The notes under the pieces are model-generated. The model made no database searches, was not told the origin of the DNA, and worked only from the letters and a program-made list of their open reading frames with translations. Shown in pieces: positions 8,622 to 17,772 of a stretch of DNA of 64,000 nt. Source of the stretch: Zeimonas arvi (GTDB lineage: Bacteria > Pseudomonadota > Gammaproteobacteria > Burkholderiales > Burkholderiaceae_E); NCBI RefSeq assembly GCF_008039575.1, contig NZ_VDUY01000004.1:1-64000 (forward strand). Reading direction: 5' to 3'. The stretch's first letter is position 1. Every line of letters starts with the position of its first letter. Position numbers and translations under genes: made by a program.

Positions 8622-9305
8622 TCATTCCTCGAAGCCGCGTAGCGCGTCCAGCGACAGGACGGTGATCGACCCGTACTCCACGTTCAGCAGGCCGCGCCGC
8701 GACAGCAGCTGCAGCGCCTGGTTCACCCTCTGGCGCGAGAGCCCCGTCAGGAAGCCCAGCTCGGCCTGCGAGATCTCGAGCCGGGGCCCCAGTTCCGGGT
8801 AGAGCAGCGGATTGAACATCTGGGCCAGGCAGCGCGCCACCCGGGCGTCGGGCCCGAGCAGCCGGTCGGACTCCAGCGTGGCGATCAGCTGGCCGAGCCG
8901 TTCGTTGAGCTGGATCAGCAGGTGGCGGTTGAACGGGATGCTGGAGTCCAGCAGCCACTGGAAGGTGGCTCGCGGCATCAGGGCGATCCGGCTGTCGCGC
9001 AGGGCGACGGCGTCGTAGCGGCGCGGTTCGGCCTTGAGCAGCGAGCCTTCCCCGTACCAGCCGCCCGGCGGCACGCCGATGAAGGTGACCGACTTGCCGT
9101 CGGCCGAGACGCTGCTTATCTTGACCAGGCCGTCGATGACGCCGAACCAGTGCTCGATCGGCTCGCCCTTGCGGCAGACGAAGGCGCCGGCCGGCACGGT
9201 CCGCTCGATCAGGTCGCGGCGCACGCGCGCCTGCTGCGGCGCGTCGAGTTGCCTCATCCACGGCGACAGGTCCAGCAGGTCGTCGAGCGATCGTGCCACC
9301 GGCAA
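8622..9305 (-). CDS. Crp/Fnr-family transcriptional regulator
   Basis: This 227-aa protein has an N-terminal cyclic-nucleotide-type beta-roll (about 20-130, including PPGGWYGEGSLL in place of the cAMP phosphate cassette) and a C-terminal helix-turn-helix (about 175-198, ISQAELGFLTGLSRQRVNQ). It has no N-terminal Cys cluster, so it is not an oxygen-sensing Fnr, and the phosphate cassette is not the canonical cAMP one. It is divergent from the importer operon. The spacer has an 18-bp palindrome TTGTCG-N6-CGACAA, the expected operator form for this family. It probably controls the livG-ligase-livHMKF genes and itself. Confidence 0.87.
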   Translation of the reverse strand: MPVARSLDDLLDLSPWMRQLDAPQQARVRRDLIERTVPAGAFVCRKGEPIEHWFGVIDGLVKISSVSADGKSVTFIGVPPGGWYGEGSLLKAEPRRYDAVALRDSRIALMPRATFQWLLDSSIPFNRHLLIQLNERLGQLIATLESDRLLGPDARVARCLAQMFNPLLYPELGPRLEISQAELGFLTGLSRQRVNQALQLLSRRGLLNVEYGSITVLSLDALRGFEE

Positions 9306-9324
9306 GATTCCTTTCCCCCGGAGT

Positions 9325-9342
9325 TTGTCGGACGGACGACAA
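9325..9342. promoter_or_regulatory. Crp-like palindromic operator
   Basis: TTGTCG-gacgga-CGACAA is a perfect 6+6 inverted repeat with a 6-bp centre, the same geometry as CRP sites (TGTGA-N6-TCACA) with C in place of the fourth-position G. It lies 20 bp upstream of the Crp/Fnr-type gene start (9305) and 90 bp before the first importer gene, so it could serve both. Binding is inferred. Confidence 0.5.
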
Positions 9343-9431
9343 CTATACCGGCCGGGTTGGCATAGACTAATCTAGTGCCGGAGCCGCCGCGGGCGGCTCC
9401 AGACCTCGATCACGAGGCGGAGGAGGAGACA

Positions 9432-10226
9432 TTGACTAGCGAATCGGCGCCCATCCTGCAGGCGCGCGACATCTCGCTCAGGTTCGGCGGCGTGCAGGCC
9501 CTCACCGAGGTCGGCTTCGAAGTCCGGCCCGGCGAGCTGTTTTCCATCATCGGCCCCAACGGCGCGGGCAAGACCTCGATGCTCAACTGCATCTCGGGGC
9601 GGTACTCGCCGACCAGCGGCAGCGTCTGGTTCAAGGGGCAGGACATCACCCGCCTCACGCCCAACCAGCGCGCCACGCTGGGGCTCGGGCGCACCTTCCA
9701 GAACCTGGCGCTGTTCAGCCACATGACCGTGCTCGACAACATCATGGTCGGCCGGCATCACCTGCTGAAGAACAACTTCCTGACCGGCGGCCTGTACTGG
9801 TTCGGCGGCGCGCAGCGCGAGGAGCTCGAGCACCGCCGCCACGTCGAGGACATCATCGATTTCCTCGAGATCAGCCACATCCGCAAGGCGGTCGCCGGCA
9901 CGCTGTCCTACGGCCTGCGCAAGCGGGTCGAGCTGGCGCGCGCGGTGGCGGTCAAGCCCGACCTGATCCTGCTCGACGAGCCCATGGCCGGCATGAACCT
10001 CGAGGAAAAGGAGGACATGGCCCGCTACATCGTCGACCTGAACGAGGAGTGGGGCATGACGGTGATCATGATCGAGCACGACATGGGCGTGGTCATGGAT
10101 ATCTCGCATCGCGTGATCGTGCTCGACTTCGGTCGCAAGATCGCCGACGGCCTGCCCGACGAGATCATGAACAACGAGCACGTGAAGCGCGCCTACCTGG
10201 GCGTGGAAGACGACGAGGCCGCCTGA
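9432..10226 (+). CDS. livG: ABC transporter ATP-binding protein, LivG type
   Basis: This 264-aa ATPase belongs to the branched-chain amino acid/organic acid importer family (HAAT). It has Walker A GPNGAGKT (from residue 41), Walker B LILLDEPMAG (about 178-187) and the switch His in IEHDMGVV. The LivG-type long insertion after the Q-loop (MVGRHHLLKNNFLTGGLYW) is present. A TTG start at 9432 was chosen because AGGAGGAG sits at 9421-9428; a GTG at 9375 in the same frame lacks such a site. The stop overlaps the next start (TGATG), so it is translationally coupled to the acyl-CoA synthetase gene. Confidence 0.88.
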   Translation: MTSESAPILQARDISLRFGGVQALTEVGFEVRPGELFSIIGPNGAGKTSMLNCISGRYSPTSGSVWFKGQDITRLTPNQRATLGLGRTFQNLALFSHMTVLDNIMVGRHHLLKNNFLTGGLYWFGGAQREELEHRRHVEDIIDFLEISHIRKAVAGTLSYGLRKRVELARAVAVKPDLILLDEPMAGMNLEEKEDMARYIVDLNEEWGMTVIMIEHDMGVVMDISHRVIVLDFGRKIADGLPDEIMNNEHVKRAYLGVEDDEAA

Positions 10227-12184
10227 TGCAACCCGAGTACGGCGACGTCGTCCGCCACGACACTTTCCCGAAGCTGCTGCTGCACAACGCCGGGGGCTGG
10301 CCCGGCGAGGTCGCGATGCGCGAGAAGGAATTCGGGATCTGGAACGAGTTCACCTGGGCCGACTACCGGGATCGCGTCAAGGAGATCGCGCTCGGCCTGA
10401 TCGAGCTGGGCGTGAAGCGCGGCGAGGTCGTGAGCTTCATCGGCAAGAACCGGCCCGAGATGGTCTGGAGCGAGCTCGCGATCCACTCGGTGGGCTGCAT
10501 GTCGCTGGGCGTCTACCACGACGCGATGCCCCAGGAGGTCGCCTACCTGGTCGACTACGCCCAGGTCCGGGTCGTGCTGGCCGAGGACGAGGAGCAGGTC
10601 GACAAGCTGCTCGAGGTCGCCGAGAACTCGAAGAGCATCGAGAAGATCGTCTACTTCGACCCGCGCGGCATGCGCAAGTACCACGATCCGCGCCTGGTCA
10701 GCTGGGACGAGCTCAAGGCCATGGCCGCGCGCCTCGAGGCCCGCGAGCCCTCGCGCTTTGCCGACGAGGTCGCGCTGGGCAAGGCCGACGACGTCGCCAT
10801 CCTCTGCACGACCTCGGGCACCACGTCCAACCCCAAGCTGGCCATGCTGCAGGCCGGGCCCTTCCTCGGGCACTGTGCCGCCTACCTGGGCGCCGACCCG
10901 AAGCTGCCCAGCGACAACTACGTGTCGGTGCTGCCGCTGCCCTGGATCATGGAGCAGATCTACGCGGTGGCCCAGCCGCTGATCTGCCGCATCACGGTCA
11001 ACTTCGTCGAGGAGCCCGAGACGATGATGGCCGACCTGCGCGAGATCGGCCCCACCTTCGTGCTGCTCGCGCCGCGGGTCTGGGAGCAGATCGCCGCCGA
11101 CGTGCGGGCGCGCATGATGGACGCCACGCGCTTCAAGCAGAAGATGTTCGAGCTGGGCATGAGGCTCGGGCTCCAGGCGCTCGACCAGAAGCGCCGCTCC
11201 TGGCTCGCCGAGCTGATCCTGTTCCGGCCGCTGCGCGACCGGCTGGGCTTCACCTTCCTGAAGTCGGCCGCCACCGGCGGCGCGGCGCTGGGCCCCGAGA
11301 CCTTCCGCTTTTTCCAGGCAATGGGCGTGCCGCTGCGCCAGATCTACGGCCAGACCGAGCTGGCCGGCGCCTACACGATCCACCAGCTCGACGACGTGGA
11401 CTTCGACACCGTGGGCCTGCCCTTCGGCGACACCGAGCTGCGCATCGACCAGCCCGACAAGAACGGCGTAGGCGAGATCGTGGCGCGCACCTCGGGCATG
11501 TTCCTGGGCTTCTACCGCAACGAAGATGCCACCAGGGCCGACGTGCGCGACGGCTGGATGTACACCGGCGATGCCGGCTACATCAAGAAGGAGAACGGGC
11601 ACCTGGTCGTCATCGACCGGGTCAAGGACCTGGCCACCACGTCCACCGGCACGCGCTTCTCGCCGCAGTTCATCGAGAACAAGCTCAAGTTCTCGCCCTT
11701 CATCGCCGAGGCGGTCATCCTGGGGCACGACCGGCCCTACCTGGCCGCGATCATCTGCGTCCGCTACTCGATCGTGTCCAAGTGGGCAGAGCAGCGCAGC
11801 ATCGCGTTCACCAACTACACCAGCCTGTCGTCGCAGCCCGAGGTCTACCGGCTGCTGCGCGAAGAGGTCGAGAAGGTCAACGCCACGTTGCCCGAGCCGC
11901 AACGGGTGCGCAAGTTCGTGCTGCTCTACAAGGAGCTCGACGCGGACGACGGCGAGCTGACCCGCACCCGCAAGGTGCGGCGAAACGTGATCGCCGAGAA
12001 GTACGCCGACATCATCGACGCGATCTACGGCGACACGCCCAAGGTCCACGTGGACACGATCATCCGATTCCAGGACGGCACCACGTCGCGCATCCAGACC
12101 GACCTGGTGGTCGAGAAGCTGCTCGACACCGGCCCGGCCGCCGCGAGCGCCGGGCGGCCGGCGTCCGCCGAGCGGGCCGCATAG
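10226..12184 (+). CDS. AMP-forming acyl-CoA synthetase (long-chain FACL-like), importer-linked
   Basis: This 652-aa ANL-superfamily enzyme activates a carboxylic acid to its acyl-CoA through an acyl-adenylate. The P-loop is TSGTTSNPK (about residue 196), the adenylate-binding YGQTE motif is present and YTGDAGY occurs around residue 446; the hinge is VIDRVKDL. The length fits the bacterial FadD15/long-chain group rather than 550-aa E. coli FadD. The start overlaps the livG stop by one base and livH starts 11 bp after its stop, so the enzyme is produced with the transporter. A membrane-associated ligase that traps the imported acid as a CoA ester is a reasonable inference. The actual substrate is unknown. 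Confidence 0.88.
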   Translation: MQPEYGDVVRHDTFPKLLLHNAGGWPGEVAMREKEFGIWNEFTWADYRDRVKEIALGLIELGVKRGEVVSFIGKNRPEMVWSELAIHSVGCMSLGVYHDAMPQEVAYLVDYAQVRVVLAEDEEQVDKLLEVAENSKSIEKIVYFDPRGMRKYHDPRLVSWDELKAMAARLEAREPSRFADEVALGKADDVAILCTTSGTTSNPKLAMLQAGPFLGHCAAYLGADPKLPSDNYVSVLPLPWIMEQIYAVAQPLICRITVNFVEEPETMMADLREIGPTFVLLAPRVWEQIAADVRARMMDATRFKQKMFELGMRLGLQALDQKRRSWLAELILFRPLRDRLGFTFLKSAATGGAALGPETFRFFQAMGVPLRQIYGQTELAGAYTIHQLDDVDFDTVGLPFGDTELRIDQPDKNGVGEIVARTSGMFLGFYRNEDATRADVRDGWMYTGDAGYIKKENGHLVVIDRVKDLATTSTGTRFSPQFIENKLKFSPFIAEAVILGHDRPYLAAIICVRYSIVSKWAEQRSIAFTNYTSLSSQPEVYRLLREEVEKVNATLPEPQRVRKFVLLYKELDADDGELTRTRKVRRNVIAEKYADIIDAIYGDTPKVHVDTIIRFQDGTTSRIQTDLVVEKLLDTGPAAASAGRPASAERAA

Positions 12185-12195
12185 CGAGAACGCGC

Positions 12196-13089
12196 ATGAA
12201 CACCGATCTCCTGATCCAGCTCACCGTCAACGGCATCATCATCGGGACGCTCTACGGTGTCGTGGCGATGTGCTTCGTGCTGATCTACAAGTCCACCCAG
12301 ATCGTGAACTTCGCGCAGGGCGAGTTCCTGCTGATCGGCGCCTGGACCTGCTGGTGGCTGCTCACCAGCATGAAGGTGCCGTTCTGGCTCGGATTCCCGA
12401 TCACCCTGGCCTTCATGGCGGTGTTCGGGATCCTGCTTCAGGTGCTCGTGCTCAGGCCCATGATCGGCGAGCCGATCATCTCGGTCATCATGGTCACGAT
12501 CGGCCTGTCGATCTTCTTCCAGGCCATGATGAAGTGGATGTTCGGCGTCTGGACCGCGCCCTATCCCGAGGTGTTCGCGTCGAAGTCCATGAACATCCTG
12601 GGGCTGAACGTGCAGACCCCCTACATCATGTCGATGCTGATATCGCTGGTGATCATGGCGGGCTTCGCCTGGTTCTTCAAGTTCTCGCGGATGGGTCTGG
12701 CCATGCGCGCCACCGCCTTCAACCAGCAGGTCGCGCAGAGCCTGGGCATCTCGGTCAAGACCGTGTTCGCCGCGGCCTGGGCGATCTCCGCCGTCGTGTC
12801 CGCGCTGGCTGGCGTGGTGGTCGGCATGGTCAACGGGGTGTCGCAGGCGCTGTCCTTCTTCGGGATCAAGGTCTTTCCGGCGGTCATCCTGGGCGGGCTC
12901 GATTCGATCATCGGCGCGATCGTCGGCGGGCTGATCATCGGCGTGCTCGAGAACCTCGCCGAGTTCGTCGACAGCCAGTACCTGAACTGGGGCAACCTGT
13001 ACACGGTCGCGCCCTTCTACGCGCTGATCGTGATCCTGATGATCAAGCCCTACGGCCTGTTCGGCACCAAGCAGATCGAGAGGATCTGA
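12196..13089 (+). CDS. livH: ABC transporter permease, LivH type
   Basis: This 297-aa inner-membrane protein has about eight hydrophobic segments. The family signatures are NGIIIGTLYGVVAMCFVLIY at the N-terminus, IVNFAQGEFLLIGA, the RMGLAMRATAFN cytoplasmic EAA-like loop and the C-terminal VILGGLDSIIGAIVGGL and ILMIKPYGLFG. It forms the translocation pore with LivM. It lies between the acyl-CoA synthetase and livM genes (3-bp gap to livM). The ATG at 12196 gives the expected N-terminus; longer in-frame extensions overlap the ligase gene and are not credible. Confidence 0.9.
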   Translation: MNTDLLIQLTVNGIIIGTLYGVVAMCFVLIYKSTQIVNFAQGEFLLIGAWTCWWLLTSMKVPFWLGFPITLAFMAVFGILLQVLVLRPMIGEPIISVIMVTIGLSIFFQAMMKWMFGVWTAPYPEVFASKSMNILGLNVQTPYIMSMLISLVIMAGFAWFFKFSRMGLAMRATAFNQQVAQSLGISVKTVFAAAWAISAVVSALAGVVVGMVNGVSQALSFFGIKVFPAVILGGLDSIIGAIVGGLIIGVLENLAEFVDSQYLNWGNLYTVAPFYALIVILMIKPYGLFGTKQIERI

Positions 13090-13092
13090 GGC

Positions 13093-14178
13093 ATGGCGAC
13101 CACTTCCTCGGCCCTGATCCCCTGCGGCCAGTACAAGACCAGCTACCGCAAGGACACCACGATCTTCCCGACGCCGGCCTCGCGCGGCTTCGCGATCGCG
13201 GCGGTGCTCCTGTTGTGCCTCGCGCCGCTGAAGATCGGGGGCGCCGAGCTGCTGAGCGCCTACCACCTCAACCTGCTGATCCAGATCGGCTATTACGGCA
13301 TCGCCGCGCTGGGCCTGAACATCCTGGTCGGCTTCACCGGGCAGATCTCGCTGGGTCACGCGGCTTTCTTCGGCTTCGGCGCCTTCGCCTCGGCCTGGCT
13401 CAACAACAGCTGGGGCGTGCCGGTCTTCTGGGCCATTCCGCTGGCCGGCCTGATGACCACCGTGGTCGGCATGCTCTTCGGCATCCCGGCGGCGCGAATC
13501 AAGGGCCTGTACCTGGCGATCGCGACCTTTGCCGCCCAGTTCATCCTCGAGGATTTCTTCGCTCGCGCCGACTGGTTCACCGGCGGATCGTCCGGCACGA
13601 TCGCGCAGCCGTTCAGCATCTTCGGCATGCAGATCGCGGGAGACCGTCACTATTTCTACGTGGTGCTGACCTACGTGGTGATCCTCTACCTGGTCGGCGC
13701 CAACCTGCTGCGCAGCCGCGACGGGCGGGCCTTCATCGCGGTGCGCGACCACTACCTGTCGGCCGAGATCATGGGCATCAACCTGACCCGGTACAGGGTG
13801 CTGTCCTTCGGGATCGCCGCCTTCTATGCGGGCGTGGGGGGCGCGCTGTTCGGCCACTACCTGAGCTTCGTGTCGGCCGAGTCGTTCACGATCCTGCTCT
13901 CGATCCAGTTCCTGGGCATGATCATCATCGGCGGCATGGGCAGCGTGATGGGCACGCTGATGGGCACGGCGTTCATGGTGCTGCTGCCCGAGACCGTGCA
14001 GGCCTTCTCGCAGGCGGCAGGCGGCTACTTTCCGGCCCTGACCGACGGCATCGCCTTCCTGAAGGAAGGCGCGATCGGCCTGGCCATCGTGCTCTTCCTG
14101 ATCTTCGAGCCCGACGGGCTCGCCCATCGCTGGAAGATGATCAAGGCGTACTGGAAGCTCTATCCGTTCTCGTACTAG
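13093..14178 (+). CDS. livM: ABC transporter permease, LivM type
   Basis: This 361-aa permease pairs with LivH. An N-terminal soluble extension of about 35 residues is followed by multiple membrane segments. It carries LNILVGFTGQISLGHAAFFG (the LivM signature), the RDGRAFIAVRDHYLSAEIMG coupling loop and the C-terminal GLAIVLFLIFEPDGL ending. Its start is 3 bp after the livH stop, so they are one transcript. After its stop there is a 108-bp gap before the binding-protein gene. Confidence 0.9.
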   Translation: MATTSSALIPCGQYKTSYRKDTTIFPTPASRGFAIAAVLLLCLAPLKIGGAELLSAYHLNLLIQIGYYGIAALGLNILVGFTGQISLGHAAFFGFGAFASAWLNNSWGVPVFWAIPLAGLMTTVVGMLFGIPAARIKGLYLAIATFAAQFILEDFFARADWFTGGSSGTIAQPFSIFGMQIAGDRHYFYVVLTYVVILYLVGANLLRSRDGRAFIAVRDHYLSAEIMGINLTRYRVLSFGIAAFYAGVGGALFGHYLSFVSAESFTILLSIQFLGMIIIGGMGSVMGTLMGTAFMVLLPETVQAFSQAAGGYFPALTDGIAFLKEGAIGLAIVLFLIFEPDGLAHRWKMIKAYWKLYPFSY

Positions 14179-14286
14179 CCAGGGGGCGCCGGCATCCGGC
14201 GGCGCCCGAGGAGGAGGCAGTCCATGACAAGCGGTTCCACAAGCGATTCGTTCACCGGGTCCGTGATCCACAAGAGGAGACAGCAG

Positions 14287-15528
14287 ATGAAGACCACCGT
14301 ATTCGCCGCCGCAGCCGCGGCGCTCGTGCTCGGGGCAGGTTCCGCCTCGGCCGCCGATCCCATCTTCGTCGGCCACCTGGTCGACTTCACCGGCCCGACC
14401 TCCGACGTGGGCAAGCCCTACGGCCAGGGCGTGGCCGACGCGATGGCCTGGATCAACAAGAACGGCGGCATCGCCGGCCAGCCGCTGAAGTTCGAGACCG
14501 TCGACTACAGCTACAACGCGCCGCGCGCGATCGCCACCTACAAGAAGTGGGTGGGCACCGACAAGGCCGTCACGATCCAGGGTTGGGGCACGGCCGATAC
14601 CGAGGCGCTGGTCGGGTTCCAGGCGGCCGACAAGGTGCCGAACTTCTCGGCGTCCTATTCGGGCCACTTGACCGATCCGCAAGGAAAGGGCCCGAAGGGC
14701 ACCAAGGCGGCGCCCTACAACTTCTTCTACGGCCCGTCCTACACCGACGGTTGCCGCGCGCTCGTCCAGTGGGCGGCTGCCGACGCGAAGGCCAAGAACA
14801 TCGCGCAACCCAAGTTCGTTCACCTCGGCGACAACCACCCGTACCCGAACGCGCCCAAGGAAGGTTGCGCCGCCTACGCGACCGAGCTCGGCTTCCAGGT
14901 GATGCCGCCGATCCAGTATTCGCTCAAGCCCGGCGACTTCAAGGCCCAGTGCCTGAGCCTGAAGGACTCCGGCGCCCAGTACGCCTTCCTGGCGAACACC
15001 GGCGGCTCGACCATCTCGCTGCTGAAGTCCTGCGAGACGGTGGGCGTCAAGACGCAGTTCCTGGCCAACGTCTGGGGCATGGACGAGAACGCGCTGCGCG
15101 GTGCGGGCGATGCGGCCGACGGCGTCATGTTCGTGGTCGGCGGCGCCGACTGGAAGTCCGACGCGCCGGGGATGAAGACGGTGCGCGAGATCTCGAAGAT
15201 GTCCGACCCCGGCGGCAACGAGTACCGTCCGGTCCACTACATGCGCGGCATCTGCTCCGCCTTCTACATGCGCGACGCCATGGTCGCCGCCTCCAAGATG
15301 AGCGGCGGCGTGACCGGCCCGAACATCAAGGCCGCGATGGAGCAGTTCAGGGACCACGTTCCGGCCGAGCTGCAGGGCGTGTGCATCCCGTCCACCTGGA
15401 CTGCGGAAGACCACCGCGGCACGACCAAGGTGTTCATCTATCGCGCCAACTCGAAGGACGGCCAGCAGTCGATCTCGAAGGCCGGCGAGGCGGACATCCC
15501 GCGCAAGCCCGAGTGGCTCGGCTGGTAA
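14287..15528 (+). CDS. livK: ABC transporter periplasmic substrate-binding protein, LivK type
   Basis: This 413-aa preprotein has a clear Sec signal peptide (MKTTVFAAAAAALVLGAGSA, cleavage after ASA around residue 23). The ATG at 14287 is chosen over one at 14224 because AGAGGAG at 14274-14280 precedes it and the signal peptide starts there. The mature part is a type I periplasmic binding fold (Peripla_BP_6): GHLVDFTGPTSDVGKPYGQG opens it, and NKNGGIAGQPL is family-typical. Unlike amino acid LivK, the ligand region is divergent, closer to the large group binding aromatic, dicarboxylic or acyl compounds. It captures the substrate for LivHM. Confidence 0.88.
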   Translation: MKTTVFAAAAAALVLGAGSASAADPIFVGHLVDFTGPTSDVGKPYGQGVADAMAWINKNGGIAGQPLKFETVDYSYNAPRAIATYKKWVGTDKAVTIQGWGTADTEALVGFQAADKVPNFSASYSGHLTDPQGKGPKGTKAAPYNFFYGPSYTDGCRALVQWAAADAKAKNIAQPKFVHLGDNHPYPNAPKEGCAAYATELGFQVMPPIQYSLKPGDFKAQCLSLKDSGAQYAFLANTGGSTISLLKSCETVGVKTQFLANVWGMDENALRGAGDAADGVMFVVGGADWKSDAPGMKTVREISKMSDPGGNEYRPVHYMRGICSAFYMRDAMVAASKMSGGVTGPNIKAAMEQFRDHVPAELQGVCIPSTWTAEDHRGTTKVFIYRANSKDGQQSISKAGEADIPRKPEWLGW

Positions 15529-15540
15529 GCGACCTGCCCG

Positions 15541-15567
15541 CCCCCTCTTCCCCCGCGGAAGAGGGGG
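15541..15567 (+). promoter_or_regulatory. Strong intergenic hairpin between livK and livF
   Basis: An 11-bp perfect stem (CCCCCTCTTCC at 15541-15551 with GGAAGAGGGGG at 15557-15567) with a 5-base loop lies 13 bp after the livK stop. No T-run follows, so it is more likely an mRNA-stabilising or partial-attenuation hairpin. Such hairpins are typical after binding-protein genes, which are made in excess over the other transporter parts. livF starts 30 bp later. Confidence 0.6.
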
Positions 15568-15596
15568 TCTCCCCGAAAGCAGTGGAGTAGCTACCG

Positions 15597-16448
<852 letters not shown>

Positions 16449-16473
16449 GCGCCAGGCGCGCGCGGGTGAACCC

Positions 16474-17733
16474 ATGAGCCAGCATTTCGACGAACTCGAG
16501 ACCCGGTCTCCGGAGGCACGCGAGGGCGCGCTGATGGCGCGCCTGCCGGGCCTGATCGCGCGCGCGATCGACAAGGCGCCGGGCTGGCGCGAGCGGCTCG
16601 CCGGAGTCGTTCCGGGCGACGTCAGCTCGCGCAAGGCGCTCGCGGCGCTGCCGGTGCTGCGCAAGGGCGACCTGAAGGACATCCAGCAGGCGCGCCCCCC
16701 GTTCGGCGGCCTGACCACCGTGGCGCCGGGCAGGCTCGGGCGCCTGTTCATGTCGCCCGGCCCGATCTTCGACCCGGAGGGCGCCGGCGACGATCCCTGG
16801 CGGGTGGCGCGGGCCTTGCACGCGGCGGGCATCCGCCCGGGCCACGTGGTGCAGAACTGCTTCGGCTATCACCTGACGCCGGGCGCCTGGATGGTCGACG
16901 GCGGCGCCCGCAAGCTGGGCTGCGCGGTGATCCCGGCCGGCATCGGCAACACCGAGCAGCAGATCGACCTGATCCGCACGCTGAAGCCCGACGCCTACGC
17001 GGGCACGCCGTCCTTCCTGCGGATCATCGTCGAGAAGGCGCAGGAGCTGAAGCTCGACATCTCGAACCTGAAGCGCGCGCTGGTGGCGGCCGAGGCGCTG
17101 CCGCCCAGCCTGCGCAGCTGGTTCCACCAGCAGGGCGTCGCGACCGTGCTGCAGTGGTACGGCACGGCCGACCTCGGCATGGTGGCCTACGAGTCCGAGG
17201 CCATGGAAGGCATGATCCTCGACGAGGACCTGATCCTCGAGATCGTGCGCCCCGGCACCGGAGACCCGGTGCCCGACGGCGAGGTCGGCGAGGTGGTCGT
17301 CACCAGCTTCAACCCGGTCTACCCGATGATCCGCTTCGGCACCGGCGACCTGTCCGCGGTGATGCGCGGCCCTTCGCCCTGCGGACGCAGTAACGTGCGG
17401 ATCCGCGGCTGGCTGGGGCGTGCCGACCAGACCACCAAGGTGCGCGGGATGTTCGTTCACCCGGGACAGGTGCACGAGATCGTGCGCCGGCACCCGGGTG
17501 TGGCGCGCGCTCGCCTGGTCGTCGAGGGCGAAATGGCCAACGACCGGATGACGCTGCGCTGCGAGGCCGGCGACTCGGTCGTGGCCGCCTCCGGCGGCGG
17601 CGAGGCGCTGGCGGCCGCGCTGGCCGAGTCGGTGCGCGAGGTCACCAAGCTGCGCGGCGAGGTGGCGCTGGTCGCGCCCGGCAGCCTGCCGAACGACGGC
17701 AAGGTGATCGAGGACGCCAGGAAGTACGATTGA
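16474..17733 (+). CDS. PaaK-like AMP-binding (phenylacetate-CoA ligase family) protein
   Basis: This 419-aa protein follows the phenylacetate-CoA ligase family order: the ARPPFGGL segment, the WYGTADLG adenine-binding region (about 228), IRFGTGDLS, the hinge GRADQTTKVRGMFVHP and the C-terminal catalytic Lys region DGKVIEDARKYD. The usual ATP P-loop (SSGTTG) is replaced by SPGPIFDPEG at about residues 94-103. It probably adenylates and CoA-activates an aromatic or short acid, but the changed loop makes activity less certain. It lies 25 bp after livF and 39 bp before the SDR gene, so it is probably in the importer operon. Confidence 0.82.
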   Translation: MSQHFDELETRSPEAREGALMARLPGLIARAIDKAPGWRERLAGVVPGDVSSRKALAALPVLRKGDLKDIQQARPPFGGLTTVAPGRLGRLFMSPGPIFDPEGAGDDPWRVARALHAAGIRPGHVVQNCFGYHLTPGAWMVDGGARKLGCAVIPAGIGNTEQQIDLIRTLKPDAYAGTPSFLRIIVEKAQELKLDISNLKRALVAAEALPPSLRSWFHQQGVATVLQWYGTADLGMVAYESEAMEGMILDEDLILEIVRPGTGDPVPDGEVGEVVVTSFNPVYPMIRFGTGDLSAVMRGPSPCGRSNVRIRGWLGRADQTTKVRGMFVHPGQVHEIVRRHPGVARARLVVEGEMANDRMTLRCEAGDSVVAASGGGEALAAALAESVREVTKLRGEVALVAPGSLPNDGKVIEDARKYD

Positions 17734-17772
17734 GGTCCATCCGCGAGCGCGGACCCGATTGGCGAGGCAAGG

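Noticed and set aside
12025-15414. A minus-strand open frame of over 1100 codons opposite the liv genes
   Set aside because: It is antisense to four well-supported transporter and ligase genes. Its composition (runs of Arg, His, Asp, Gln) is typical of GC-rich shadow frames, and no domain is visible.
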